A stretch of 64,000 nucleotides of DNA from Stachybotrys elegans (Eukaryota; Ascomycota; Sordariomycetes; Hypocreales; Stachybotryaceae), in the NCBI GenBank assembly GCA_020746835.1, contig JAGPNK010000020.1, forward strand, positions 62,001 through 126,000, read 5' to 3'. The notes under the pieces were generated by a model. The model was not told the DNA's origin and did not search any database. It saw only the letters and a program-made list of their open reading frames with translations. A program made the position numbers and the translations under genes. The stretch's first letter is position 1, and the number at the start of each line of letters is the position of its first letter. Shown in pieces: positions 23,039-34,500 of this stretch.

Positions 23039-25782
23039 ATGGCACCCATGACGCCCCGACTCAGGATCCTGTCAGGTTCGTGGCCCTGCCGTCGTTGGCT
23101 TTTCCATCATATCCCATTCCTCATTTCCGTTATTACCTTGTCACCACCAGACTGCGCAGTCCTCCAACAGCCCATACTCTGTCCTTCTTTTGAGCGATCT
23201 GCTTTTGCATCCTTTTCCTTTCTTTGCTGCCCCTCCCACCAGCCCTGTCACTCGTTTGCCTTTGGGTTATCTTGACCTGCCCCCGCCTGCCTGTTCTTAA
23301 GGCTGTTGATGCAGAAACCCGTCGCATCTGTCACCAATGGCGGACTTTGAGCTAATGAGAGTGTGTTCAGTGGGCGGAAATCCCGTCTCTGCCTTCCTGT
23401 CATGGAGACTTCAGGCAACCAATGCCTGCGACGTAACCCTAGTATGGAAGTCTGGCTATGAACATGTCGCCCAATACGGAATCAGCTTCAAGTACGTTGC
23501 CACGGTTGACGTGTCTGTTTTCTGGATCATCGTTGACTGATTCTTTTAGGTCACCCGTGTTTGGTAACGAGCGATTCAAGCCTCGCCAGGGTATGTTCTG
23601 AGCGCGACGTCAACATATCCGACGAATGTTAACCGATTATACAGTGGTACGAAACCCCGAAGATGCCGTGACCGGTCGCGATGGCGCATTCGATTATGTT
23701 GTCCTATGTGTTAAAGCCCTTCCCGATGTATATGACCTTGCCGCCGTTATCGATTCAGTGGTCACGCCCCAGCACACCTGCATTCTTGTGAATACGACGA
23801 ATACCCTCGGCGTCGAGGCCGCTATCGAAGAACGATTCCCTACCAACGTCGTTCTGTCTCTCGTATCTGGCGCCGAACTCACCCAGCTGGGCCAGAGCGA
23901 ATTTGAACACAAGGGCTCAACGGAGATATGGGTTGGCCCAACCAACAGAGACTCGAGCATTCCTCAGAACATTCGCGAAGATATGGCGCAGGCATTAGCC
24001 ATGACTCTGAGTACGGGTCAGGTGGACTGCAAAGTCTCTCCCAACATTCGACAACAGCAATACGAAAAAGTCATCGGGTCAGTTCTCCCGACATCTTGAT
24101 GCTCTCTGATCTACGATGTTAACGTGTCCTTCAGGCCTATTGCTTTCCATCCAGCCAGCGTCGTTTTCGAAACGCCGAATCTTACTGCACTCATTGAAAA
24201 AGTGGGAGTAAGGGATATGGTCCTTGGTGTGCTGGATGAACTTGTACGCTTGGCCGAGGCCAATGGATGCAAGTTCCCAGTGGACTTCAAGGAAAGGACA
24301 ATCGCCGAGTATACGAAGCCAAACCAGCCAGAGAGTATCATGTGGCAGGACTACTTGGCCAGGCGCCCGATGGAGGTAGAGACCTACCTCGGGTCTCCCA
24401 TCAGGCTCGCCAAGGAGTACAAAATTGCCGTCCCTCGAATCGAGACCCTCTACGCCATCATGCACAACCTGAACATAGTGAACCGAAACAGGCCCAAGCC
24501 AGGCGAACCAGGTGCCTTGATGCCCCCGAGCTCGCCCACGATGCCAACGCCTCTCCCTCCACGAGCGCCATCCCGCAACGGTCACGGACCGATGATGAAC
24601 GGTATGCCCAACGGCAACGGCATGCCTCCGAGACAACCCCGACCCAGGAACTCGTCCAACTTCAGCCAAGGCGGTATGCGACGCCCGCCTCCGATGAATG
24701 GCGGGCCCATGAACGGCCACGGCCGACCACCACCCCATATGAACGGAGGATCCAGAGGACCTTCGAGGCGTGGTTCGATGGATGGAAACGACTTGGAAGA
24801 GTTCTCGCACTTGGTGCTGTATGATGACATCCCTGAGGGACAGGAGCCATCCTTTGGAGAGTCGTCAGATGCCTCACTTCGTGATCGTGAGATGCAACTC
24901 CGACAACGCGAGATGGCCCTCCGAGACCAGGAGATGCGCGTGAGGCGTGGCCCGCCACCAGGCCCTGGCTATCAAGGGCAACCGGGCCCTCGTCGTGGGC
25001 CACATCCTATGCGGAACAGCCAGCAAGTCTTTGACGAAGATGACGACGACGATGACTTCATTGATCCCAATGTTCCTACGGGCGCCCCTATGATTGATCC
25101 TGATAATTTTGACATGATGAGCGTGACATCGCGAAAGAACCGAAAGGCACCAGGTCCTTCTGCTGCCCAGTTCCGACGCAATCCCGACGAAGGACCTCCA
25201 CCCGCGCGTGGCAGCAGGTTCCGCCCGAGTTTCGGTCGCAACAGATCGAGCCAGATGAGCAACCCGCCTGTCAGTTCGGACATGATCTTGGACGACCCTC
25301 TGATGAGCTGCTCCTCGAACCGATACGGAACCGTTGACCGAGGCGCGATGAGCGCAGGGTCCCGTGCCAACTCTCTAACTGCCTCGAGAATGGAGGACGT
25401 GGGCTTTGGCCCAGGCGGCCCCCCTCCCATGAACGGCGCCTACCCACGGAGGACGAGCCAATCTCCTGGATATGGGCCACCGGGTCGCATTGGTGGGGGC
25501 AGACCTTCTCCGCCCAACGGGGCTGGGCCATCCACGAACCGACGACCGTCACCACCCGAAGGTGTACGACAACCAGTGCCACGCTATCCCCCAGGCCAGG
25601 GCAATATGGTAGCACCACAGCAGGTTGAACAACATATTGGGGTGAGCGCCCTCCATCCACCTAAGACGAGAAACACACGTAGTCTGACGGGAAGTGCAAG
25701 CGCGAGCGTGGGCAGTGGTGAACTAGAATCAGAGCACAGCAGCCAAAGCAGCATCCAACGGGCGCCCATAGGAGTGCGCTGA
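23039..25782 (+). CDS. Ketopantoate reductase (ApbA/PanE)-like protein with disordered tail (mug72-like)
   Basis: Exons 23039-23075, 23371-23491, 23550-23590, 23645-24077 and 24135-25782 give 759 aa. The first intron (295 nt) splits the Gly-rich nucleotide-binding loop. Exon 1 supplies MAPMTPRLRILS and exon 2 continues VGGNPVSAFLSWRL, so the ATG at 23337 inside this intron is not the start. Residues ~9-325 follow the 6-phosphogluconate-dehydrogenase-like fold of the ketopantoate reductase family, including the C-terminal helical part (NIRQQQYEKVIGPIAFHPAS). The Lys of the catalytic KxxxN pattern is present, but the following NPLT-type Asn segment is replaced by FHPAS, so true ketopantoate reduction is doubtful. 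Residues ~330-759 are disordered, rich in Pro, Gly, Arg, Met and Asn, with an acidic DEDDDDDDF patch. Similar fusions are known as Mug72-like proteins of unknown role. Confidence 0.75.
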
Positions 25783-26956
25783 GTTGGCTCGCTGACCCTG
25801 GGGGGTAACTTTTAATGGTACAGTCCAGCAACTGGCTACTTCATCTTGGCTACAACAACGATGGAGGCTCGACTGCACAGCACATTGCATATTGCCAGAA
25901 AGATGCGCTCCGCATTGGCGATGATTGATGACAACCGGATACAGCAACTTTCGATGCTTTAGTGACTCCTTGGTTGGAGAAAAGAAAAGCACCTCGCACA
26001 CCACTACGGTCTCCTTTGTTTATGCATGTTTCAGTGTCGGCACGAGCTGTCTGTCTCCGCAAGGTACGGCAATGACGGCTACGTACCGGCAGCGACGCTT
26101 CTTCACCGGTCATTTTTGGCTATTCTTGAGAGTGTTTTAATATTCCGAGAGAGGCTTGGCCAAGCCTCGTACATATACGCATGGGAAACGACAAAGAACA
26201 GGACAGAAGGTTCTGGTAATATTGCTTAGGAAGAGGATGGTACCAACTGGCACCGCCTGCACATAAGTCGACCTGGACGGCGTATCGTCTTGGCCCGATG
26301 TATCTGGAGTTTGACAAAAGCGGCGTTCTCGTCTCGGTTACAGCAGTCGGGGTGTGCCGAGGCTTTTGCAGTGACATCAGGCTTGGAGAATTAATGGGTT
26401 CCTTAATGATTGGTTGCAGCAGTAGATTGGGAAACTTCATGGACATTCATAAATTTCTTTGTTTCTCTTTATTCTACGTTATTGAATACTCGAGGGACCA
26501 CTGCTCAGATTCTGCTGGGGCTCCCGGAAGATAGTGTAGATTCTTGTTGGCCAGAATACAATGGCAATACTGCACGTAACTTACGAAACATCCACCTGAT
26601 TGGTTCTTGACGTACGCGAAGGTACTGCTAGTAGCAGCAGTAGATGAATCTGACACCTACAGGATATGTATGATGTACGAGGTTGCCTTGATTAAGTATG
26701 TACCTGTAGTCTTGAGGTGGTTTGGCGCTCAACGCGGGGCAGAGGCAGAGGAGATGGGCTGGCGCCGTCTTTGGCGGGGCTTCGGGGACACAAACAACAA
26801 CATCCATAGAATATCATCGCAGTTCTGCTTTCATTCCACAGGAAAGCCACTGGACAGATCATCATTTCGATCTCTAATCAGCCGCAATCCCTGATTCTAT
26901 CGAGCGCGCCATAGCTGTCACGCTCTTTTATACGCCATACCGCGAGAAAGCCAAGC
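25783..26956. other. Intergenic region
   Basis: Downstream flank of the KPR-like gene and upstream region of HSK3. No coding pattern, RNA gene or repeat family seen. Confidence 0.4.
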
Positions 26957-27377
26957 ATGTCGACGCGAAACGTGGGAGCAACACAGAGCCTCAACAGGCA
27001 CAGCATGGCGACAAGCGGGAGCGTGGTCAAGTCGAGACAACTGGTACTCCAGTCCATCCCACGGGTTTTTTTTTCAGACGCGAAGCAGCTGGGGCTTACA
27101 TGTTATCCTGCAGGCTCACCTCCATTCGCAGCTCGCGCAGCTATCGGCAAACCTCTCCGACACGGAGAATCTGCTACGCATGACGAGCGTGCAGGCGGAA
27201 GCCATGCGAGGGCTGGGCAGTTGGCACGGCGGACTGTAAGTTTTTTTATTGCTCCTTCTTATTTTTAGGTTCCTCTTACTCGTGCTTGAGAGCGAGGGCT
27301 TACGCGACTTTGATGATAGGTTCATGGCGGCGAGCAAGGTGCTAGGGGAGGATAGTGTCAAGGAGTCGGGGCGGTAA
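26957..27377 (+). CDS. HSK3: HSK3, DASH/Dam1 complex subunit
   Basis: Small subunit of the ring-forming DASH complex that couples kinetochores to spindle microtubules. Exons 26957-27043, 27114-27235 and 27320-27377 encode 88 aa. The conserved core is in exon 2: SRQLAHLHSQLAQLSANLSD, then NLLRMTSVQAEAMRGLGSWH, continuing in exon 3 as FMAASKVLGED. It is a predicted coiled coil, in keeping with Hsk3. Two in-frame acceptors exist for the last intron (27268 and 27319). The second gives the conserved GLFMAASKVLG join. The first would add 17 residues. No start other than MSTRNVGATQ is likely. Confidence 0.8.
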
Positions 27378-27837
27378 CGAAAACTTCACGCGAACAACAT
27401 GGCGTTGGGCTTGGATTGTTATATTTCCTATAGGTCGAAAGGCACCATGCTAAACTGGATTATGTCTTGCATCGTTGGTTTTCTAGCCTCGCGGTTTGTG
27501 GCTGCTGCTTGCCTTGGACAAACAGCCCGACGTGAATCATGTTCCTCGGTCTGCAGGCTGCCTGTCAGACTGCACTTGGCGGCTCGTGGCTCAAGCCTTG
27601 GGTTGGCCGGTACTATGGGTTCATGTGCAGAACATTAGGAGTGGAGTTGTCCTTGGCCTGCCTCCCTGAGGCCATGTATCCAGAACTCAAGTCTTCCATC
27701 TGCGGCTGCATCGTCCCGAAGTTTTCGAAGTAGACCTTTTTTATCTCTCTTTGCGAGCGCATTAAGAATAGGCTCTGAGTTGGACATTCATCCGCGTCCA
27801 TCCCTCGTCCTTTATTCCCGAATCAGAGCGCTAAGAC
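27378..27837. other. Convergent 3' region of HSK3 and RPP21
   Basis: Short convergent intergenic sequence. I see nothing beyond presumed 3' UTRs. Confidence 0.4.
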
Positions 27838-28368
27838 TCAGGTTGGTGAGATGGGCTCGGCCATGTCTACCTCCCTCTCCTCAACGACATCCTGCTTGAC
27901 GTCTTGCGCTGGCCTGGGCTGCTTCTCGCGAAGTGGTAACCTCTTCTGCCTCTGGGCACTGACAGGGTACCTCTTTGCCCGTCCGCAGGTACGGCACTGA
28001 ATCACCATGACATCTGCCCACGGCTTCCGGCCGCCCGCGCTACGGTTCTCCACCACCGACACGCACGTCTGGCCTTCGACGAGCAGAGTGTCACAGAACT
28101 TGCAGACGGTTTTCTTGATGACGGGGGTTTGACGGATCTGTGACTTGAGGCAGACTGCTCGCATGTCGACGAGAGCCTGGCGCGACAGGTTCTGCAACGC
28201 CCGCTTGCCACAGCCATCCATCTCGAGACCTCTGTCAGAGGGTGCTGACTGGCTTTGTTGGACCTCGCATGCTTGGCTGGAGAGGTAGCTTGCGGCTTGG
28301 TAGAGATATGAGGCTCTGGCGTATATGTGTCGGCCCTGGACGGCGTGGGCGTTCTTGATCTTGGCCAT
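27838..28368 (-). CDS. RPP21: RPP21/RPR2, zinc-ribbon protein subunit of RNase P
   Basis: Protein subunit of nuclear RNase P, which removes 5' leaders from pre-tRNA. A single exon of 176 aa starts at MAKIKNAHAVQGRHIYARAS, the usual fungal Rpr2 N-terminus (helices with RASYLYQAA). The core has LSRQALVDMRAVCLKSQIRQ and the four-Cys zinc ribbon CKFC ... QCRTCG, with KRYPV right after it. The open frame continues upstream without a stop to 28698, but the upstream residues are not family-like and the ATG at 28368 matches homologues. The Gln/Arg/Glu-rich tail is not conserved. The related RNase MRP protein Snm1 is the main alternative; spacing and the N-terminus favour Rpp21. Confidence 0.82.
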   Translation of the reverse strand: MAKIKNAHAVQGRHIYARASYLYQAASYLSSQACEVQQSQSAPSDRGLEMDGCGKRALQNLSRQALVDMRAVCLKSQIRQTPVIKKTVCKFCDTLLVEGQTCVSVVENRSAGGRKPWADVMVIQCRTCGRAKRYPVSAQRQKRLPLREKQPRPAQDVKQDVVEEREVDMAEPISPT

Positions 28369-29013
28369 CTCGCCGCGTGTTGAATAGGTATGCTGCACGA
28401 TCGGTTGGTGAACCGTGAGCGGTGTTTTGGCTATCCGTTGCCTGTGCGAACCAACATCAGGCTTTTGGACTAACCTTCTTAGCACTACATTACTGTACGA
28501 GTTTTTCCTTTGTTCTGTGACTTTTCGGCTAAGGTTTAGTTGGGTAGCGCATTGGTGATGCTTGATTGGTGATGACTGATGCGTGTGGATCACGTGGTAA
28601 GGGGCGCACGGTCCACACATTTGCGTGGAGCAAGGCAGGCGGCTGTCAGGCTCTCGACATCTCCTTCTCGCCTCGCCCGCCGTGTCAGCCTGCTCCATCC
28701 TCCATCATCATCACCTTCACTCCCAACACCCATTGAGCAATCGGCTTGGGACTCGCGTCTCCGTCCTTTCTGCTCCTCTCTTCATCCCGCGCAAGGCCGT
28801 CACCCTCGTCTTCTTGAAGCGCGTTGCCTCTCGCCTCCGCTTCATCTTTGTTCTAGTTTTATTTTTTTTCCTCGTTACCTTTGTCTTGGCGCCATTAGAG
28901 TTGCCGTCGCGACAGACCTCTCTTTCCACGCCCTTTACCCGAATCGCCTCTTGAGCAATTCGTCCCTCGGTCCGCCTTTCAGCTTCTAACCTCGACGCAA
29001 CAAGCTTTCCACC
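28369..29013. promoter_or_regulatory. Divergent promoter region between RPP21 and SUB2
   Basis: 645 bp between divergent starts. The SUB2-proximal part (about 28660-29013) is C/T-rich on the + strand, with a T11 run near 28857-28870, typical of a transcribed leader. No TATA box is evident. Confidence 0.4.
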
Positions 29014-31044
29014 ATGTCTCACGAGGAGGATCTCATCGACTACTCCGACGAGGAGATCGGCGGCAACGAGGCCGCCGCCTCTACCTCCAACGGCAAGAAG
29101 GGCGAGCTCGCCGCTGCCAGCAATGTCGACAAGAAGGGCAGCTACGTTGGTATTCACTCCACCGGCTTCCGCGACTTCCTTCTGAAGCCCGAGCTTCTCC
29201 GCGCGATCGGCGACTGCGGTTTCGAACATCCTTCGGAGGGTCAGTCTTGAGTTCTAATGCCCTAAGTCATCAAATCCCCTTCCTTCTCAAGCGTCCGTCC
29301 ATCTCGCAAGCAAAAGAAAGAAAAAGAAAACGCGTCCTTCCATGGTCTCCGCAGACAGGTGAACCCTGGACTGTCGCTCTCAGCTGTGCCCCCGGCTTGC
29401 TGCTACAGAGTCTCGGGACAACCCACGGGTCGAAGCGGCGTCGACCGCAAATCGCAGCTCGTGCCTTTGGAGCATTTGGAGCCTGTATGTGACGCCCAGG
29501 TGGGGAGGCTCGATCGTTACCAGAGTGGTGTGGAAGAGCTCGAGGTAACTGGGAGTCACACCTGGTAGACGCCGTTCCGTCCCACGGTTCGCCTCTACAT
29601 CTGCTATTAAGAGGGCATGGTCCTCTCGATGCTCGAGCGCCGAATCGCTATGCGATTAAATACAAGACGTGCAGATATCTGCGGTCACGCGTACTTGCCC
29701 GCATAAAAATTACAGCCTAGCTGCGACGATGGACGGACCCTTGACGCACTGCACTCCTCGTTCGTTACTCCTTGGGTCATGTTCTAACATCCATTCGAAC
29801 GACAGTTCAACAAACTTGCATTCCTCAGGCTCTTCTCGGAGGAGACATTATCTGCCAGGCCAAGTCTGGTCTTGGTAAGACGGCCGTCTTCGTCCTTGCC
29901 ACTCTGCAGCAGGTTGAACCTGTCAACGGCGAGGTTTCCGTGGTTGTCATGTGCCACACCCGCGAGCTGGCCTACCAGATTCGCGACGAGTACAACCGAT
30001 TCAGCAAGTACATGCCTGACATCAAGACTGGCGTCTTCTTCGGTGGTACCCCCATCAAGACCGACATGGAGACCTTGAAGAACAAGGACACCTGCCCTCA
30101 CATCATTGTCGGTACTCCCGGACGTCTCAAGGCCCTCGTCCGCGACAAGGCTCTTCGTCTTGGAAGCGTCCGCATTTTCGTCCTCGACGAGTGTGACAAG
30201 ATGCTCGACCAGCCTGGTAAGCATAGCCCCCCCGCGAACGGCAGACGTGAGCACATACTGACCCTAATCAGACATGCGAACTGATGTCCAGGATGTTTTC
30301 CGTGCTACCCCTCAGCAGAAGCAGGTGATGATGTTCTCGGCTACGTTGTCGGATGCCATCAAGCCCATCTGCCGAAAGTTCATGCAGAACCCCACGGAGC
30401 ACTACGTTGATGAGGATACGAAGCTCACTCTCCATGGTCTCCAACAATACTACATCAAGCTGGATGAGAAGGAGAAGAACCGAAAGCTGAACGAGCTCCT
30501 TGATGATCTTCAGTTCAACCAGGTCATCATCTTTGTCCGCAGCACCGTCCGCGCAACCGAGCTCGACAAGCTCCTGCGCGAGTGCAACTTCCCCTCCATT
30601 GCTGTCCACTCTGGAGTCAGCCAGGAGGAGCGGTACGTGTTACATTGCTCTCGCGAAATGAAGAGAAAGACTAACGAAGACTAGTATCCGTCGCTACAAG
30701 GAGTTCAAGGAGTTCAAGAAGCGAATCTGCGTCGCCACTGACGTGTTTGGACGTGGTATCGATATTGAGCGTATCAACCTGGCCATCAACTACGATCTGT
30801 CCAACGACGCCAGCTCGTACCTCCACCGTGTCGGTCGTGCCGGTCGATTCGGTACCAAGGGTCTGGCCATCTCCTTTGTGAGCAGCGACCAGGATCAGGA
30901 GGTGCTCAAGGAGATTGAGAAGCGTTTCGAGGTTGCCCTGCCGTAAGTCTTCCTTCTTCCCGGCTGTGGTGGCCATTCATTAACCTGGTATATAGTGAGT
31001 TCCCCAAGGAGGGTGTTGATGCCAGCACCTACATGGCGTCCTAA
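29014..31044 (+). CDS. SUB2: SUB2 (UAP56), DECD-box RNA helicase of TREX and the spliceosome
   Basis: ATP-dependent RNA helicase acting in spliceosome assembly and, in the TREX complex, in nuclear mRNA export. Exons 29014-29239, 29806-30216, 30272-30632, 30685-30942 and 30996-31044 give 434 aa, the family length. Visible motifs: Q-motif region [14 protein letters not shown]; Walker [10 protein letters not shown] (~residue 93); [14 protein letters not shown]; the diagnostic DECD (~202) rather than [27 protein letters not shown]; and [10 protein letters not shown] (~380). The N-terminus [15 protein letters not shown] and C-terminus DASTYMAS are typical. The first intron is 566 nt, about ten times the others, with its own CTAAC branch site. 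Identity is essentially certain. Confidence 0.97.
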
Positions 31045-31379
31045 GCGGCGTCTGGTATTCTCCACATGTGGCTGGATTCATTGCCGTGTGGTTTGAGCTT
31101 GGTACAAGAGCAGAATATTAGCAGATGAAGGGAAAGGAGCACGGAGAAAATCCCCAAGTTTTAAGAATGTATTGAGTGGTGAATTATGACCAGTCTGAGA
31201 TCAATGAAAAGCTTATCTTGTACATGACATGGCGACATAGATATACTTACAGAATGGCCGGGTGTTCCTCGTGATTCAACTTTCTTGTCGCGATATTGGG
31301 TATGGCTTGTGCTGGCTCTATGGCAGGTAGTCGTTGATTAGCATCAAGGATTGATGCATTACCAGCTGGCTCACACCAG

Positions 31380-31445
31380 TGGCTGGAGGAAACCACTGAA
31401 TACTAGAATGACAGTCATACGCCTTGACCATTAGGCCACGGGGGC
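31380..31445 (-). other. tRNA 5'-half-like sequence
   Basis: Reading the minus strand from 31445, GCCCCCG (acceptor-like) is followed by TGGCCTAATGGTCAAGGCG, a very good tRNA D-arm/A-box, and then TATGACTGTCAT where the anticodon arm should lie. The anticodon stem does not close. No CGGGGGC acceptor partner or GGTTCGANTCC B-box follows at the right distance (only GGTTTCCTCC). It is best read as a decayed tRNA or a fragment. It shares its first seven bases with the element at 52.6-52.8 kb. Confidence 0.5.
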
Positions 31446-31530
31446 CTGTGAGACAATGAGAAGATTTGCATAGGGGGGCAGAAAAACAAGGACTGCAAGT
31501 AATATTGGCACCCTAACCACCTAGAAAAAT

Positions 31531-31554
31531 AAATGAATGAATGAATGAATGAAT
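31531..31554. repeat. (AATG)n microsatellite
   Basis: Five to six tandem AATG units downstream of SUB2. Confidence 0.85.
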
Positions 31555-34500
31555 AGAAATTTACAGTAAAGAATACTGGAGGATTTCATAAATAGCGACA
31601 ACTTCAAATTTGCAGCAGAAATGCAGCTGTAGTGTTGCATAGAATATATAGTGATGCTCGTATGGGCCTAGAGTTTGCGGTCCCTGGTTTCTTGTCTCCC
31701 CCCTTGACAGGTACTACTAATACAGAGGCTTTGCCATCCTATTATGCATAACCGTTATATATTGGGCTGATAACATTCGCATTGTCAACGTCTTGAGTGT
31801 TTACTCGCTTCCCCCTCTTTATTTCATAACACATGGTCGCGTTAAGGAGAGGCTGGTGTATACGCGTCTGACTCGATGGTGGTAATTTTGTCACGGTAAT
31901 CAATACGGTCCTCTTTGCGACTAGGGGAAGATGCACGACACAAGTTGACAAGGGCAGCTGGCATGGATGGTAGGGACAAGCTGAAACTGACGATCCAATC
32001 ACGCCACCCTCGTGCCCTAGTAACCCGCGACCAGCCGCATTTTGCCACTACGAAGAAACAGGTAGGATAGGATATGGCTAGATCACGATCATTAATTAGA
32101 TGCCCTTTCCGAGCAAGCGCGCAGATGCCTTTCGCCACTCAGCCGTGAGGCGATTGTCGCGAAGACGCGGGCTGCGCTGCCGTGGTACGATTACGAAGCA
32201 CCATCCAATGCGCTTACACTACATATTTCTGGGTTATATTATCCCAGCAGTAGCAGCACTGGGGGCGTCCTGTGGTTGCTTACCTGAGTCAAGCCAGTCA
32301 TCCCATACGTAGCAGCCGGCACTTTCGGGGGCTCGGGCGAGTGAAAATCAGCTTGGTCAGCCTTTCCAAAGGTCTCACAGTGAGGATGGTCAGTGCGCGG
32401 TGCGAAGAAATCAAACAAGCTGTGATGGAGGATTGGGGCGCTGGGCCTTGGCGTCTCGCTCAGACCATCAGCGACGGACGCGGGCTGAGTAAGGGAGAAC
32501 GAGGAGAGGTAGCCACCTTGATGTCGGGGGTGCGTGGCTCTGGCCCATGTACGTGCTGCGTTTAGTAGATGTAATGCATTTGAAGTTGAGGTCTTGTTGG
32601 ATGGGAAGTTATAGGGTAGGGTCGTCACAACGACAGCTGGGTCAAAGTGTCCCATGAGCAAGCAGGTGAACACACGTAATGAATGGCATGCATATTAACA
32701 GTGTCAGCATGACATTGGCCATGTAAATTGCAGCTGGGCGTGGCAACGGTCCAGCTGAATTGTTCAGCTGAAGGATACCCAAGCGTTTACTGAATCGCAA
32801 GATTCTGGAGCAACGTACGGCGGTAGTCACGGATAACGAGCTTGCATCACGACTTCCAGGTAAAGCCGAGAGAAGGTTCATCTTCCTTCTGCCTTTCTTG
32901 CTGTGGTCTCGCAACATGAACCCCACCAGACTTCACCTCGACAAGCAATCGATCTCATACAACAGCCAACATGTCCAGACCCTAATCGTTACCTCCCTCC
33001 CTCCTGTTATTCACGTCTACTACGGCGTATGAAGTAGGTCGTTCCAGTGGGGTCCCTTTGCTGACTACAACTGGACGCCCACGAGGAGGGGCATAGTGCA
33101 GAAGTGCTCCCTTGCACGCTCCTGTAGGCAACCACGTCGGCCCACTGGAGTTCAAAACGTCAAGCGAAGGAATAAACGTGCCTGGTGATGCAAGTCATGC
33201 ACGATGGCCATCAAGTATGCTGGGCGGTCCGGGACTATCCGCGGCCGAGGGCACGTTGAATACCTCGAGTGTGAGCTGATTCACGCATCACAGGCGAGGC
33301 ACCCTATGGACACGAGTAACAACCCAGCACGCCGAATTTCAGGGTCCAAGGAGGCAGGATCACGAGATGGTGGAAATGGAAATCACGACGCTAGTCAGCA
33401 AGGTCTGTCCGACAGAAGCCTGCTTGGAATCCTACCACGACTTCGGACCTGGGCTGTCCCTGGCCGTGATTGGATTGACGGAGAGGGAGGAGGAGGCGAG
33501 AGGGGCTCTCGAGTGAGTCAGCTGTGGGCGTGATGGAAGGTTTCTGGTTTACGACGTATCGTGTGGAGAAGGTGAGCCCACGATGGGTTGTGGTTCCGTC
33601 CCGTTCCTGGGCAGGCCCCGGCATTGGCAGCGAGCTACTCTTCTCCGATGTTTGTGAAAAGTCCGACTCCCAAGGGAATCTTGTGAAGCCTAACCCGGGC
33701 TTGCCGGACAGGCTGGTTTCACCGAGCCTCGACCACGAGGCATCACAAGGTGCCCATTTTTGTTTCGCTAACCATGGGCTCTCCCGGGCCGCATCGTGGG
33801 ACTGGACCAGCGAAAGGCGGCGGTGACGCTCACACTGATGCTCCTCGTGAGCGGCCGCGCGACGAGTGCCACCTTGGCAGGCGAGACAGCCGTAGGCAGA
33901 GAGCACACAAGGTCGGGCCGGCTGTGCTGAGCATGAATGAATGGCCCGTGCTGTCGGCTCTTGCTCTGCACACATGTACCATGCACGGCTGGGCGACTGT
34001 CCAACTGACTAGGAGTATCCATCTGCCTCGTCCTGTGCGAGGCTGAGGGGGCCGACTGAGTCATAGGTGAGCAAAACGTGTTGGTGTAAGGGCGAAGTGA
34101 CGGGGGTCAAGCTGGTGGTGTGTGGACAGGAACCCAGGCAAGGCATTTGCATTTCCCCTATCGGAACAATAACGCTCCCTACGACGGCGGCGACGACATC
34201 GTCTTGTTGGGCAGCTTGACGGCGATTTCCGCACTGTGCAGATCGGTAAAGTGGTTTGGATGAGGGAGTGACCGAGGGCTTCACCGCAATGCTGATTGGG
34301 CGTCGAGGGTCGTGATGTGTACGCCACTTGGCAGACCCCGCTGATAGCTACGAATGGGGTCAAGGAGGGGAGGGGGAATGCGGGATGTCATGATGGTGGT
34401 TACCGTTGTGGAAGGGAAAGGAAAGTATCGTGGCCTCTCCACGCTAGTACAATGCAATGACGAGCCCTGGAAATTCTCAGGTGATCGGAGGTGATGCTTT

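Noticed and set aside
23337..23540. ATG at 23337 as the start of the KPR-like protein
   Set aside because: It lies inside the first intron; the exon at 23039 restores the conserved Rossmann N-terminus in phase.
29240..29805. snoRNA or other RNA gene inside the long SUB2 intron
   Set aside because: No convincing C/D or H/ACA box arrangement found by eye.
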